A stretch of 64,000 bases of DNA, from assembly GCF_026343185.1 (NCBI RefSeq), contig NZ_JAPEMA010000001.1, forward strand, positions 5,456,001 to 5,520,000, given 5' to 3'. Below, one piece after another: positions 1 through 7,940 of the stretch (positions are counted from its first letter, which is position 1; each line of letters starts with the position of its first letter). Both the position numbers and the translations under genes were made by a program. A model generated the notes under the pieces. It had not been told where the DNA came from. It saw nothing but the letters and a program-made list of their open reading frames with translations, and searched no databases. Origin of the DNA: Streptomyces sp. NBC_00091. Its GTDB lineage: Bacteria; Actinomycetota; Actinomycetes; Streptomycetales; Streptomycetaceae.

Positions 1-621
1 ACGGTGGCCCGGCTCGCCGTACGCGCGGAACAGGCCTGCGACCCGCTGATGCTGGACCGCCGCCCGGTGCTGTTCGCCCAGCGGGAGGGCCGGGTCCTGG
101 AGGTCCTCGGCCCGGCCCTGCCGCCGCTGGTCGTGGTGGGCTGCGCCCTCGGCGGGGGCGCGCCCGTGGACACCCTGACCCTGCCCGCCCCCACACCCGC
201 CGAGGCCGACGCCGGCGAGGTACGGGCCTTCGAGCGGCTGCGCGCGCTGCTGCGCCGGGCGGTGGCCACCGGCGACGTACGGCTGCTCGGCGAGGTGGCC
301 ACCGCCAGCGCCTGGCGCGGCCAACGGGCCCTCTGCCACCCGGAGTTCGACGCCCTGACGGGCATCGCCCGGCGGGTCGGCGCGGCCGGCGTGCAGATCG
401 CGCACAGCGGAGCGGTGGCGGGCCTGCTCTTCGACCCGGCCGCGCCGGGCCTGCGCCGCCGGGTGCGCGGCTGCCTGCACGCCCTGGACGCCCACGGCAT
501 CCCCGCCACCCGGACCTTCACCACCACCGAGGAGATCCCCCATGGACCAGCACATCGCGGAGTCGATCGGCCGGCCGGACCTGGTCCGGCTCGACGACGG
601 GCTCGTCTGCCTGCGCTTTGA
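1..621 (+). CDS. GHMP kinase, L-threonine kinase (PduX)-like, 5' end missing
   Basis: This is the C-terminal part of a GHMP-superfamily small-molecule kinase. The frame is open to the left edge, so the start and ATP-binding loop lie outside the window. The stretch LLGEVATASA followed by VQIAHSGAVAGLLFDP resembles the C-terminal domain of PduX-type L-threonine kinases, which make O-phospho-L-threonine from ATP. The last 80 bases overlap the next gene in another frame, which suggests translational coupling. In this context the enzyme probably supplies an activated Thr- or Ser-like substrate to the PLP enzyme that follows. The family call is reasonable, but the substrate is inferred. Confidence 0.65.
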   Translation, partial: TVARLAVRAEQACDPLMLDRRPVLFAQREGRVLEVLGPALPPLVVVGCALGGGAPVDTLTLPAPTPAEADAGEVRAFERLRALLRRAVATGDVRLLGEVATASAWRGQRALCHPEFDALTGIARRVGAAGVQIAHSGAVAGLLFDPAAPGLRRRVRGCLHALDAHGIPATRTFTTTEEIPHGPAHRGVDRPAGPGPARRRARLPAL

Positions 622-1570
622 GACGATGAAGGTGGTCTCCGCCCTCGCGGCGGTACGCCACCTGCTGGACACCGGTGCGGTGCGCCGGGGGGACACCCTG
701 CTGGACAGCTCCAGCGGCATCTACGCCTACGCCCTCGCCCTGGCCTGCCACCGCCACGGCATGCGGTGCCACATCGTCGGCTCGACGACGGTGGACCGCA
801 CGCTGCGCACCCAGCTCGCCGTACTCGGCGCGACGCTGGAGCGGATGGAGCCGTGCAGCGACCTCAAGCTCGACCAGAAGCGGCGCGTGGAGCGGATCCA
901 CGAGATCCTCGCCGAGCACCCCGAGTACCACTGGATGCGGCAGTACCACGACGACATCCACTACCTCGGCTACCGGGCCGTCGCCGACCGGATCCGCGAG
1001 GCCACCGGCGCCACCGGGCTCACCCTCGTCGGCGGGGTCGGCTCGGGCGCCTCCACCGGCGCCCTCGCCCGCTACCTGCGCGAGGGATCCGAGGGGCCGG
1101 ACGATGTGGAACTCGTCGGCGTGCAGCCGTACGGCAGCGTCACCTTCGGCTCCGAACACGTCGCCGACCCCGAGATCATCATCGCCGGGATCGGCAGCTC
1201 CATCCCCTTCGGCAACGTCGCGCACGAGCTGTACGACACCCTGCACTGGATCTCCTTCGACGCGGCCCTCGCCGGCAGCGTCGACCTGCTGCGGCGGCAC
1301 GCGGTCTTCGCGGGCCTGTCCACCGGCGCCGGCTACCTCGCCGCCCGCCACGAACACGGGCGCGACCCCGGGCGGACGGTCCTCTTCATCGCCGCCGACA
1401 CCGGCCACCGCTACGCCGACTCGGTCTACGCCCGGCACCGCGAGGCCGCCCGGCTCGCGGACCTCGCCCCGCGCGAGGTCACCGACCGGAGCGAGCTGGA
1501 CCTGCCCTGGTCCCGCATGCGCTGGAACCGCGCCCCGGCCCCCTTCAGGGCCGCAGGGAGCGGGCGGTGA
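542..1570 (+). CDS. PLP-dependent fold-type II enzyme (cysteine synthase-like)
   Basis: A 342-residue protein with the layout of the cysteine synthase/cystathionine beta-synthase superfamily. The likely PLP lysine lies in ETMKVVSALA (about residue 29). The substrate loop reads SSSGIYAYALA instead of the usual SGNTG. The phosphate loop is GVGSGASTG, and the C-terminus has GLSTGAG and IAADTGHRYADSVY, matching the family's closing segment. The altered SGNTG loop argues against plain cysteine synthesis. GAGGAG precedes the ATG by a good spacing, which fixes this start despite the 80-base overlap with the kinase gene. A beta-replacement or elimination on an O-phosphorylated hydroxy-amino acid is inferred. 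The 3' end overlaps the convergent epimerase gene by 26 bases. Confidence 0.75.
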   Translation: MDQHIAESIGRPDLVRLDDGLVCLRFETMKVVSALAAVRHLLDTGAVRRGDTLLDSSSGIYAYALALACHRHGMRCHIVGSTTVDRTLRTQLAVLGATLERMEPCSDLKLDQKRRVERIHEILAEHPEYHWMRQYHDDIHYLGYRAVADRIREATGATGLTLVGGVGSGASTGALARYLREGSEGPDDVELVGVQPYGSVTFGSEHVADPEIIIAGIGSSIPFGNVAHELYDTLHWISFDAALAGSVDLLRRHAVFAGLSTGAGYLAARHEHGRDPGRTVLFIAADTGHRYADSVYARHREAARLADLAPREVTDRSELDLPWSRMRWNRAPAPFRAAGSGR

Positions 1571-2525
1571 GGTGGGAGAGCTGGTGGGAGACGCCCTGGA
1601 GGAGGGTGGTGTGGGGCTTCCAGCCCAGGACGGCCGCGGCCTTGGAGCGGTCGGCGAGGGTGGCGTCCACGTCGCCCGCCTGGGCGGGCAGCCGGTCGAC
1701 CGGCACCGCGTGCCCGGTCAGCTCCTCGACGGTGGACAGCAGGTCGAGCACGCTGGTGCTGACGCCGGCCCCGACGTTGAGCACCGTCGTGTCGAGCGGA
1801 CCGGTCGCGGCGGCGAGGGCGGCGCCGACGACGTCACCGACGTACGTGAAGTCACGCGTGTGGCTGCCGTCCCCGTAGAGGTTCAGCCGCGGTCCCCCCA
1901 GCGCCGCCGTCAGGGCGCGGCCGATCAGCATGTCGGGTCGCTGGCGGGGCCCGTAGACGGTGAACAGGCGCAGCGCGACCGCGGTGACCGTGGACGCGGC
2001 CTGGCGGGCGTGGGCCAGGCAGAGCTGTTCTCCGGCGAGCTTGCTCACCGCGTAGGGGGACTCGGGGCACGGCGCCGTCTCCTCGTCGGTGGCGCCGCCG
2101 CTGTTCCCGTAGACGCTGGAGGAGGAGGCGTAGACGAGGCGGGGCACACGGGCGTCCTCGCAGGCCGACGCCACCCGTTCGGTGGCGAAGACGTTGCACG
2201 CCGTGTACTCGGCGAACCGCTCGCCCCAGGAGCCGCGGACCCCCGGCAGGGCGGCCAGGTGGAAGACCGCGTCGGCCCGCCGGAACAGGGGCACGAGCGG
2301 GGAGGTCCTCAGGTCGGCCGTCACGAAGGTGAAGTTCGGGTCGTCGAGGACGTGGCCCAGGTTGGCCGCCGCGGCCGGGTCGCGCAGAGGGGTGCGGCGG
2401 TCCACGCCGACCACGGAGATCCCGTCGGCGAGGAGGGATTCGACGAGGTGCGAGCCGATGAAGCCGGCGGCGCCCGTGACGACCGCCCTGGACAGGGTCA
2501 GGCCCTGGTCCGCCGTACTGTGCAT
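1545..2525 (-). CDS. NAD-dependent sugar epimerase/dehydratase (extended SDR)
   Basis: A 326-residue extended short-chain dehydrogenase/reductase. The N-terminal TGAAGFIGSH is the GxxGxxG NAD-binding loop. Catalytic Ser/Tyr/Lys are seen in YASSSSVYG and YAVSK, and RLFTVYGPRQRPDM is typical of nucleotide-sugar epimerases and dehydratases. It is the last gene of the minus-strand operon, directly behind a glycosyltransferase, so it likely makes the nucleotide sugar that enzyme uses. UDP-glucose 4-epimerase-like or uronate epimerase activity fits, but the exact reaction cannot be read from sequence. A GGGGGA ribosome site lies about 5 bases before the ATG. Confidence 0.85.
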   Translation of the reverse strand: MHSTADQGLTLSRAVVTGAAGFIGSHLVESLLADGISVVGVDRRTPLRDPAAAANLGHVLDDPNFTFVTADLRTSPLVPLFRRADAVFHLAALPGVRGSWGERFAEYTACNVFATERVASACEDARVPRLVYASSSSVYGNSGGATDEETAPCPESPYAVSKLAGEQLCLAHARQAASTVTAVALRLFTVYGPRQRPDMLIGRALTAALGGPRLNLYGDGSHTRDFTYVGDVVGAALAAATGPLDTTVLNVGAGVSTSVLDLLSTVEELTGHAVPVDRLPAQAGDVDATLADRSKAAAVLGWKPHTTLLQGVSHQLSHLTARSLRP

Positions 2526-2582
2526 GAACTTCCCCCAAGTGGTGGGTCGTCGAGGACGGCAGTGCCCTTCGGGCGCCGGTGG

Positions 2583-3701
2583 TCAAGGGGTGCCTAGGCC
2601 CGCCAGCACCAGGTCGGCCCGGCGGCGCCAGGTGTAGCGCTCCAGGAACTGCCGCCGGGCCTCTTCGCCGAGCGCCTTGCGCAGGCTCCCGTCGTCGACG
2701 AGCTCGACGAGGGCGTCGGCCCAGGCCTGCGGAGCGTCGGACGGGCGCAGCAGGCAGTTGACGCGGTCCTCCAGTACCTCGCGCAGGACAGGGAGGTCCG
2801 AGGCGACGATGGCGCGGCCGTGCGCCATGTACTCGAACAGCTTCATCGGGGAGGTCCAGCGGCCGATCTCGTCGAGTCGGCCCCAGGTGTACACCTTGGG
2901 CTGGTGGGGGGCGAGGACCACGTCGAAGAGGGGGAAGTAGCCGGGGAGGGCGGAGGGCGGCCGGTGCCCGTGGAAGTACACGTTCGGGTGCGGGCAGGGC
3001 TCCTCCCAGCGGGCCCGGTCCTCGGCCGTGCCGCCGACCAGGTGGAAGTCGAAGCCGGGGAGCCGGCCGGCGAGGTCGAGGATGAGGTCGATGCCGCGCC
3101 CGTCGTAGAGGTGTCCGACGTAGCCGATCCTCGGCGCGTGCGGGCGGCCGGGCAGCGCCGGTGTGTCGACCGTCGCGTGGGGGTCCGGCGGATCGGCGCA
3201 GTCGGGGGCGACCTGGATCGGCAGCCCGCCCAGGTCCTCGTACGCCTCCTGGAGGTCGAGGGCGAGGCGGTGGGTGATGACCACGACCCGCGCGAGCCGG
3301 GGCGCGCCGAGCAGGGCGCGTTCGGTGCCCGGGGGGAGGTCCCTGCGCAGCTGGTGGACCTCGTAGACGAAGGGGGCGAGGTCGGCGGTCGCCGTGAGGC
3401 TGTAGGGGTCGCGGGCGTAGATCAGGTCGGGGGCGCCGTCACCGGTCAGCAGGTCGCGGATGCGTTCCCCGCGTGCGCGGTAGCCGTCCGGGGTGTAGTC
3501 GGGGGCGGGGACCAGCCGGATCGGGAAGCGGTGCCGGACGCCGTAGTAGGCGTACGGGTCTTCGTCCGTGTAGGTGCCGGGCAGGGAGTAGAGCGTGACC
3601 TCGTGCCCGGCGTCGGTGAACGCGTCGCACATCCGCATGACGTGGACGCCGTTGGCGAAGAAGGAGGGGATGCTCCCGCCGTGCAGGTAAGCGATGCGCA
3701 T
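2583..3701 (-). CDS. GT4-family glycosyltransferase
   Basis: A 372-residue GT-B glycosyltransferase. The N-terminus MRIAYLHGGSIPSFFANGVH is a typical acceptor-domain opening. RIGYVGHLYDGRGIDLIL starts the donor domain, and SPMKLFEYMAHGRAIVASDLP is the GT4 donor-site motif with its E-x7-E-like acidic residues. I placed the start at the ATG at 3701 because AGGAG sits just upstream. The open frame continues further upstream, but only as the complement of the P450 gene. It lies between the P450 and the epimerase in one operon and probably glycosylates the peptide product or a hydroxylated residue on it. Confidence 0.85.
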   Translation of the reverse strand: MRIAYLHGGSIPSFFANGVHVMRMCDAFTDAGHEVTLYSLPGTYTDEDPYAYYGVRHRFPIRLVPAPDYTPDGYRARGERIRDLLTGDGAPDLIYARDPYSLTATADLAPFVYEVHQLRRDLPPGTERALLGAPRLARVVVITHRLALDLQEAYEDLGGLPIQVAPDCADPPDPHATVDTPALPGRPHAPRIGYVGHLYDGRGIDLILDLAGRLPGFDFHLVGGTAEDRARWEEPCPHPNVYFHGHRPPSALPGYFPLFDVVLAPHQPKVYTWGRLDEIGRWTSPMKLFEYMAHGRAIVASDLPVLREVLEDRVNCLLRPSDAPQAWADALVELVDDGSLRKALGEEARRQFLERYTWRRRADLVLAGLGTP

Positions 3702-3751
3702 GGGTCTCCTCGGGGTGGGACGCGGATGGTCGAGGGTGGGCCGTACGCGTC

Positions 3752-4939
3752 TCACCAGCGCACCGGCAGGGTGCGCGGGGCCCGGGTGATCTGGCCGCGC
3801 TTCCATTGCGCCGGGCCCGCCGCGCGGAGCGTCGGAAGGCGGACCACCAGCGCGGCCAGGGCCTCCTGGAGCTGGACGCGGGCCAGCTGCGCCCCGACGC
3901 AGAAGTGGGCGCCGTAGCCGAAGGCCAGGTGCGCCGGAGCGGCCCGGGTGAGGTCGAGCAGGTCGGGCGCGGGATGGACGTCCTCGTCGTGGTTGGCCGA
4001 GGAGGTGAGGGGGATCACCGCCTCGCCCTCCTTGATCTCCACCCCGCCCAGCACCACGTCCCGCGTGGCGACCCGGAGGTTGGCGCCGACGGTGGCCTGC
4101 CCGTAGCGCAGCAGCTCCTCGACGGCGGCCGGGACCAGTTCCGGGTCGCGGCACAGCAGTTCGTAGCGCTCGGGCCGGTCCAGCAGCAGGTGGACCAGGC
4201 CGGCCAGCCGGTCGGCGGTGGTTCCGTAGCCGCCCGCGAGCAGCACGATGCAGAACGAGATCAGCTCGCCCTCGCTCAGCCGGTCGCCCTCGTCGCGTGC
4301 CGCGATCAGCACGCTCAGCATGTCGTCGCCGGGACGGGCGCGTTTGGCGGCCACGAGGTCGGTGAGGTAGCCGGTCATGTCGTCCACGGCGGCGATCACC
4401 TCGGCGTCCGGCAGGGCGGTGACGCTGCGCAGCGCGTCGTTCCAGGCGTCCAGCTGATCGCCGTCGAGCCGGGGCGTCCCCAGCAGGTCGCAGATCACGG
4501 TCAGCGGGAGCGGCCGGGTGAAGTGCGCGACGAGATCGGCGTGGCGCGGCCGGCGCTCCATGCCGTCCAGCAACTGGCCGGCCAGCAGCGCGATGCCGCC
4601 GCGCATCGCCTCCGCCCGGCGTCCGCTGAGGGCGGGCGCGACGAGCCTGCGCAGCCGGGAGTGCTCGGGCGGGTCGGCGGCGAGGATCGACTCCGGCAGG
4701 GTGGTCGTGCGGTTGATCCTCGGCCCCTCGCCCCTGGTCGCCCGGGCGCGGCTGAAGCAGGGCTCCGCCAGGACCCGGCGGACGTCGGCGTGCCGGGTCA
4801 CCAGCCACGCGGGGTCACCGCTGGGCAGCCGCACCCGGATGACCGGGGCGTTCTGGCGCAGTTCGGCGAACTCGGGCATCGGGTCGAGCCCGTCCCGGTG
4901 GGGGAAGGGGAACGCCCGTATCTCTTCTGCCTGGTTCAT
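3752..4939 (-). CDS. Cytochrome P450
   Basis: A 395-residue bacterial P450. The heme loop FGYGAHFCVGAQLAR carries the axial cysteine, and EELLR supplies the K-helix ExxR. The I-helix reads LLAGGYGTTADR: the usual acidic residue before the Thr pair (AGxE/DTT) is replaced by Gly, so proton delivery may differ from a standard hydroxylase. The ATG at 4939 is chosen because the P450 fold begins there; the upstream extension is low-complexity Pro/Ala. It sits between the methyltransferase and glycosyltransferase genes. The [3Fe-4S]-type ferredoxin gene at 8301 is the obvious electron-donor candidate. Likely role: oxidative tailoring of the peptide. Confidence 0.92.
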   Translation of the reverse strand: MNQAEEIRAFPFPHRDGLDPMPEFAELRQNAPVIRVRLPSGDPAWLVTRHADVRRVLAEPCFSRARATRGEGPRINRTTTLPESILAADPPEHSRLRRLVAPALSGRRAEAMRGGIALLAGQLLDGMERRPRHADLVAHFTRPLPLTVICDLLGTPRLDGDQLDAWNDALRSVTALPDAEVIAAVDDMTGYLTDLVAAKRARPGDDMLSVLIAARDEGDRLSEGELISFCIVLLAGGYGTTADRLAGLVHLLLDRPERYELLCRDPELVPAAVEELLRYGQATVGANLRVATRDVVLGGVEIKEGEAVIPLTSSANHDEDVHPAPDLLDLTRAAPAHLAFGYGAHFCVGAQLARVQLQEALAALVVRLPTLRAAGPAQWKRGQITRAPRTLPVRW

Positions 4940-4970
4940 GCGGCCCTTCGGCGGGTGCGGGGGTGGCGGG

Positions 4971-5708
4971 TCAGGGGCGTTCGTAGACGGAGACGTGGTA
5001 GCCGCTGTCGCGGGTGAAGGGGGCACCGGTCCAGCTGCCCCAGCGCTCCTTGAGCCGCAGGCCGGCCCGGTCCGCCATCAGGTCGAGCTCGCCGTGGCCC
5101 GCGTACCGGAACTCCACGCGCAGGTGCCGGGTGCGCCCGTCCTCGTGGATCACGTAGTGCGAGCGGTAGCGCTGGGCCGACGGCTCGAGCGTCCGGTGGC
5201 ACAGCACCAGGTGGTCCTCGCCCTCGGCGACGATCTCCGGTCCGGCCGCCGCTGCCAGGGCCTCGGGCACGTGGGCGTCCAGGACGAAGAGACCGCCCGG
5301 CGCGAGCCGGGCCGCCGCGGCCGCGAAGCAGCGTATCTGGGCGGCCTGGTCGGGCAGTTCGGCGAAGGTGCCGCCGGCCAGGTAGACCAGGCTGAAGCTC
5401 CCGGCGACCGGGACCTCGGTGAAGTCCCCGAGCGTCACCGGGATTCCGGCCCCGCCGGGCTTGGCGCGCAGCCGTCGCAGCATCGCCTCGGATCCGTCGA
5501 CGCCGTGTACCTCGATGCCGTGCTCCCGCAGCGGCAGGGCGATCCGCCCGGTGCCGATGCCGAGTTCGAGCACCGGCCCCGGGCCGGCGAGAGCGGTGAG
5601 GGCCTCGACCGTGGCTCCGGTGACGCCCGGCTTCGAGAACCAGCGGTCGTAGTCGTCGGCGAACTCCCCGGCATAGCCAGGGCTCGACACCGGAGGTACG
5701 GGGTTCAT
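4971..5708 (-). CDS. Class I SAM-dependent methyltransferase
   Basis: A 245-residue Rossmann methyltransferase. Motif I is VLELGIGTGRIALPL, motif II contains HGVDGSEAML, and APGGLFVLDAHVPE is the post-I/III region. The C-terminal half (RYRSHYVIHEDGRTRHLRVEF) resembles the Methyltransf_25/DUF4942-like small-molecule group, so O- or N-methylation is possible. The start at 5708 lies only 7 bases after the YcaO stop, indicating coupled translation. It is placed between the YcaO and P450 genes, so the modified peptide is the expected substrate. Confidence 0.85.
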   Translation of the reverse strand: MNPVPPVSSPGYAGEFADDYDRWFSKPGVTGATVEALTALAGPGPVLELGIGTGRIALPLREHGIEVHGVDGSEAMLRRLRAKPGGAGIPVTLGDFTEVPVAGSFSLVYLAGGTFAELPDQAAQIRCFAAAAARLAPGGLFVLDAHVPEALAAAAGPEIVAEGEDHLVLCHRTLEPSAQRYRSHYVIHEDGRTRHLRVEFRYAGHGELDLMADRAGLRLKERWGSWTGAPFTRDSGYHVSVYERP

Positions 5709-5715
5709 ACGGCTC

Positions 5716-6825
5716 CTACCCGAAGGGATGGGGATGGCCGGTGTGGCCGGCGGACGGCAGGGGGAGGGCTCCGGGGGCGAGCAGGCGCACCACCCGCACC
5801 CCCGCCTCACGGGCCGGCGCGGAGGTGCTCTCGACCAGGATCACGTCCCGGCCGGTGTGCCCGGCGAGCACGTCCAGCGGGTCCGTGCGTACGCCGCTGC
5901 CGGGGCGGAGCTCCGGGACCGGCCGTACGTCCCACAGGCCGAGGCTGTCCTGGCGGTGGTACGTCCACAGCGCGTGCTGGACGGCGGTGACGGGCGGGCT
6001 CGTACCGTGCCACTCGTCCCAGGCCCGGCGCGCGACCCGGGTCCGCATGCTCCACCGGACCATGACCGCCTCGTAGGCCGCCTTCTCCGCCAGGGCCCCG
6101 ACGTTGTCCGCGGGACCGCAGCGCGCGCCGAAGGCCTGACCGGTGCCGTCGGGCCGGTGCAGGCACACCACGACGCAGGCGCATCCGGCCGGAGCCGGGA
6201 CCCCGAAGGCCGTCGCCGTCAGCCCGCTCGACCGCAGGAACCCCGCCAGGGCCGGCGGCGGGGCGAAGGGGAGCAGGCTCGGCGGCCGGTCCGCGAGCCC
6301 GTACCAGCTGCGCCGGATCAGGTCGCGTTCGAGTACCTCCCAGGCCGCGTGCCGGGCCGCCGACATCACGTCGGGGTGCGCGGCGAGGCCCGTGGACCCC
6401 GACGACTGCGCGGCGTCGCAACCGGGCGGCGGACGGTGGTGGAGGAAGGCCGCGCCCGCCGGGACGAACACCTCCGCCCCCCGGACCGTCCGGCCGCGCA
6501 CCCACAGCCGCCGGGTGTCCGCGCGTACCTGTGGCTCAACGGCGGGGATCCCCTCGCGGCGCAGCTCCTCCCGGGTGCCCACCAGCTCGGCGGCGGCCTC
6601 GGCCTCCCGGCCCGCCATCACGTTCCCGAGCCGCTCCAGCAGCTCCCCGCGGGCGCCCAGGGTGACCTGGTCCCGGTCGTGCCCCGCGGCACTGCCGACG
6701 AGCACCGGCGCCCCGCCGGCCGCGCTCGTCGTCTCGAACGCCGCCGAACGGGCCGCGACCCGGGCGAACAGCAGGTCCGGCTGCTGCGGATAGGGGGCGA
6801 ACACCTGGGGAGCCCATGACGTCAC
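5716..6825 (-). CDS. YcaO-domain RiPP maturation protein
   Basis: A 369-residue YcaO-family protein. Family landmarks visible are ARGELLERLGN (the E-x-x-E-R ATP/Mg site), SSGSTGLAAHPDVMSAARHAAWEVLERD (given here only as a block: SSGSTGLA, then EVLERD), AEKAAYEAV, and a Pro-rich C-terminal tail ending HPHPFG, which echoes the PxPxP tail of azoline-forming members. YcaO enzymes use ATP to activate backbone amides, giving azolines, thioamides or amidines. No TfuA partner and no ThiF/Ocin-type cyclodehydratase partner is present, so a stand-alone reaction such as amidine formation or an unconventional one is possible. The GTG start overlaps the upstream TGA as GTGA. Confidence 0.85.
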   Translation of the reverse strand: MTSWAPQVFAPYPQQPDLLFARVAARSAAFETTSAAGGAPVLVGSAAGHDRDQVTLGARGELLERLGNVMAGREAEAAAELVGTREELRREGIPAVEPQVRADTRRLWVRGRTVRGAEVFVPAGAAFLHHRPPPGCDAAQSSGSTGLAAHPDVMSAARHAAWEVLERDLIRRSWYGLADRPPSLLPFAPPPALAGFLRSSGLTATAFGVPAPAGCACVVVCLHRPDGTGQAFGARCGPADNVGALAEKAAYEAVMVRWSMRTRVARRAWDEWHGTSPPVTAVQHALWTYHRQDSLGLWDVRPVPELRPGSGVRTDPLDVLAGHTGRDVILVESTSAPAREAGVRVVRLLAPGALPLPSAGHTGHPHPFG

Positions 6826-7778
6826 GCGGACTCTCCGAGTACGCCGGCGCACTGCGCGAGCAGCCGCTGCCCGTGGGCGGTCAGCTTGCCGGAGTGGGAG
6901 TCCAGGGTCTCCACGGCCTGGTGCGCCGAGCCCAGGAGCCTGTCGTGCCGGGCCCCTACCGCCGGGTCCTCCAGAACCGCGAGCCGGCGGTACAGCAGCA
7001 CGCTCCGGGCCAGTACGACGGTCTGCTGGAACAGGCCGGTCAGTGGCCGGGGGTCGGCCCGCAGCGGTGTCGCGACCAGCAGTTCCCCGCCCCCGCCCGG
7101 GGCGTCCGCGTCCGTGCCCTGCGGCTCGTCGGGGATCAGGAAGGGCTCCGTCAGGGCCGCCGCGTTGCAGCGGGTGTGGGTGCCCTCGTGCACCAGCGCC
7201 TCGGCGAACCGCACGGGGCCGGGCAGCCCGGCGGCACTGTCCGTCAGGCGGGCGCGGTGCACCAGGACGGCCCCGTGAACGGTGAAGTCCGTGAACCCGT
7301 CGATCGCCTCGCCGTCCAGCAGCGCGATCTCGGCGACGCTCTCCCGTACCTCGGCGGCGCCCTGCGGCCAGACCCGGGTCAGCAGGCCGACGGCCTGCGC
7401 CAGTGCCTCCCGCTCGGACTCCCGCCACACCACGACCTCGGCGGTGACCGGCCGGCCGTCGGCGCCCTGACGGGCCGGGACGGCCCGCAGCGCGCGGGCC
7501 ACACTGCGGCTCAGATGGCCCTGCGGGTCGGCCGGTCCGAAGGCCGCGGACGGTGACACGCCCTCGAGTCGCGCCGCCAGCCTCCGCCGCCGCTCCGGGT
7601 CCAGCGGACCGGACCGCAGCGCCCGTCCGGCGGCGTGCACGACCTCGACCACCGCCGGATGGCGCAGTGCGGCGCGCTCCGGCGCCGCCAGCTCCGCCCG
7701 CTCGAGCACGCGCCGCATGCGGTGCAGCAGCTCCGTCCGCTCGTGGACGGCCCCCTTCGCATCCGGCTCGACGTGCAT
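6822..7778 (-). CDS. HExxH-motif putative peptide-modification protein (RiPP hydroxylase-like)
   Basis: A 318-residue protein carrying FAEALVHEGTHTRCNAAALTEPFL in its middle (HEGTH, about residue 199, followed by an Asn-Ala-Ala segment), matching the family annotated as HEXXH-motif putative peptide-modification protein. Members of this group have been reported as iron/2-oxoglutarate-dependent beta-hydroxylases of RiPP residues; that role here is by family knowledge. It starts 81 bases after the 26-residue peptide gene, and its stop overlaps the YcaO start. A GGGAGAGGGA ribosome site precedes the ATG. A metalloprotease role is a weaker alternative, since no other protease is in this operon. 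Confidence 0.75.
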   Translation of the reverse strand: MHVEPDAKGAVHERTELLHRMRRVLERAELAAPERAALRHPAVVEVVHAAGRALRSGPLDPERRRRLAARLEGVSPSAAFGPADPQGHLSRSVARALRAVPARQGADGRPVTAEVVVWRESEREALAQAVGLLTRVWPQGAAEVRESVAEIALLDGEAIDGFTDFTVHGAVLVHRARLTDSAAGLPGPVRFAEALVHEGTHTRCNAAALTEPFLIPDEPQGTDADAPGGGGELLVATPLRADPRPLTGLFQQTVVLARSVLLYRRLAVLEDPAVGARHDRLLGSAHQAVETLDSHSGKLTAHGQRLLAQCAGVLGESA

Positions 7779-7806
7779 GTTCCCTCTCCCGGGTCGTGGG
7801 CGGCGA

Positions 7807-7837
7807 CGTGCGGCGGGCCGGCAGGGCCCGCCGCACG
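7807..7837 (-). terminator. Hairpin between peptide gene and HExxH gene
   Basis: A perfect 12-bp GC-rich inverted repeat (cgtgcggcgggc and gcccgccgcacg) around a 7-base loop lies between the peptide stop codon and the HExxH start. It has no U-tract, as is common in Streptomyces. The likely role is partial termination or 3'-end protection, giving more peptide message than enzyme message. Confidence 0.6.
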
Positions 7838-7859
7838 CGGTGCGGATGTGCCGTCGGGA

Positions 7860-7940
7860 CTAGTCGCGCGAGGGGATGTCAATCATCAGCGCGAGCTCGG
7901 GAAGGTCCTCGTCCACGAGCTGGTCGATTTCCTCGTTCAT
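7860..7940 (-). CDS. Putative RiPP precursor peptide, 26 residues
   Basis: A short open frame encodes a 26-residue acidic peptide beginning MNEEIDQLVDEDLPELAL and ending MIDIPSRD. GGGAG lies a normal distance before the ATG. The acidic, Leu-rich N-terminal part looks like a minimal leader recognition helix. The C-terminal IDIPSRD is the likely core, with Pro23, Ser24, Arg25 and Asp residues as possible sites for hydroxylation, cyclisation or glycosylation. It is first in the operon, ahead of HExxH, YcaO, methyltransferase, P450 and glycosyltransferase genes, and is followed by a strong hairpin. The peptide family is not recognised; precursor status rests on position, size and composition. Confidence 0.65.
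   Translation of the reverse strand: MNEEIDQLVDEDLPELALMIDIPSRD

Noticed and set aside
2583..4808. A 741-codon open frame covering the glycosyltransferase and extending into the P450 region
   Set aside because: The first half is Arg/Pro-rich complement of the P450 gene; a good ribosome site and a typical GT4 start place the true start at 3701.
5716..6825. The YcaO protein as part of a standard azole/azoline (TOMM) cyclodehydratase set
   Set aside because: No ThiF/Ocin-type partner or dehydrogenase is present, and the peptide has a single Ser and no Cys or Thr, so the standard pathway is not supported.
7860..7940. The 26-residue peptide as a lanthipeptide or lasso precursor
   Set aside because: There is no Cys or Thr, only one Ser, and no lanthionine synthetase, lasso cyclase or B-protein gene in the window.
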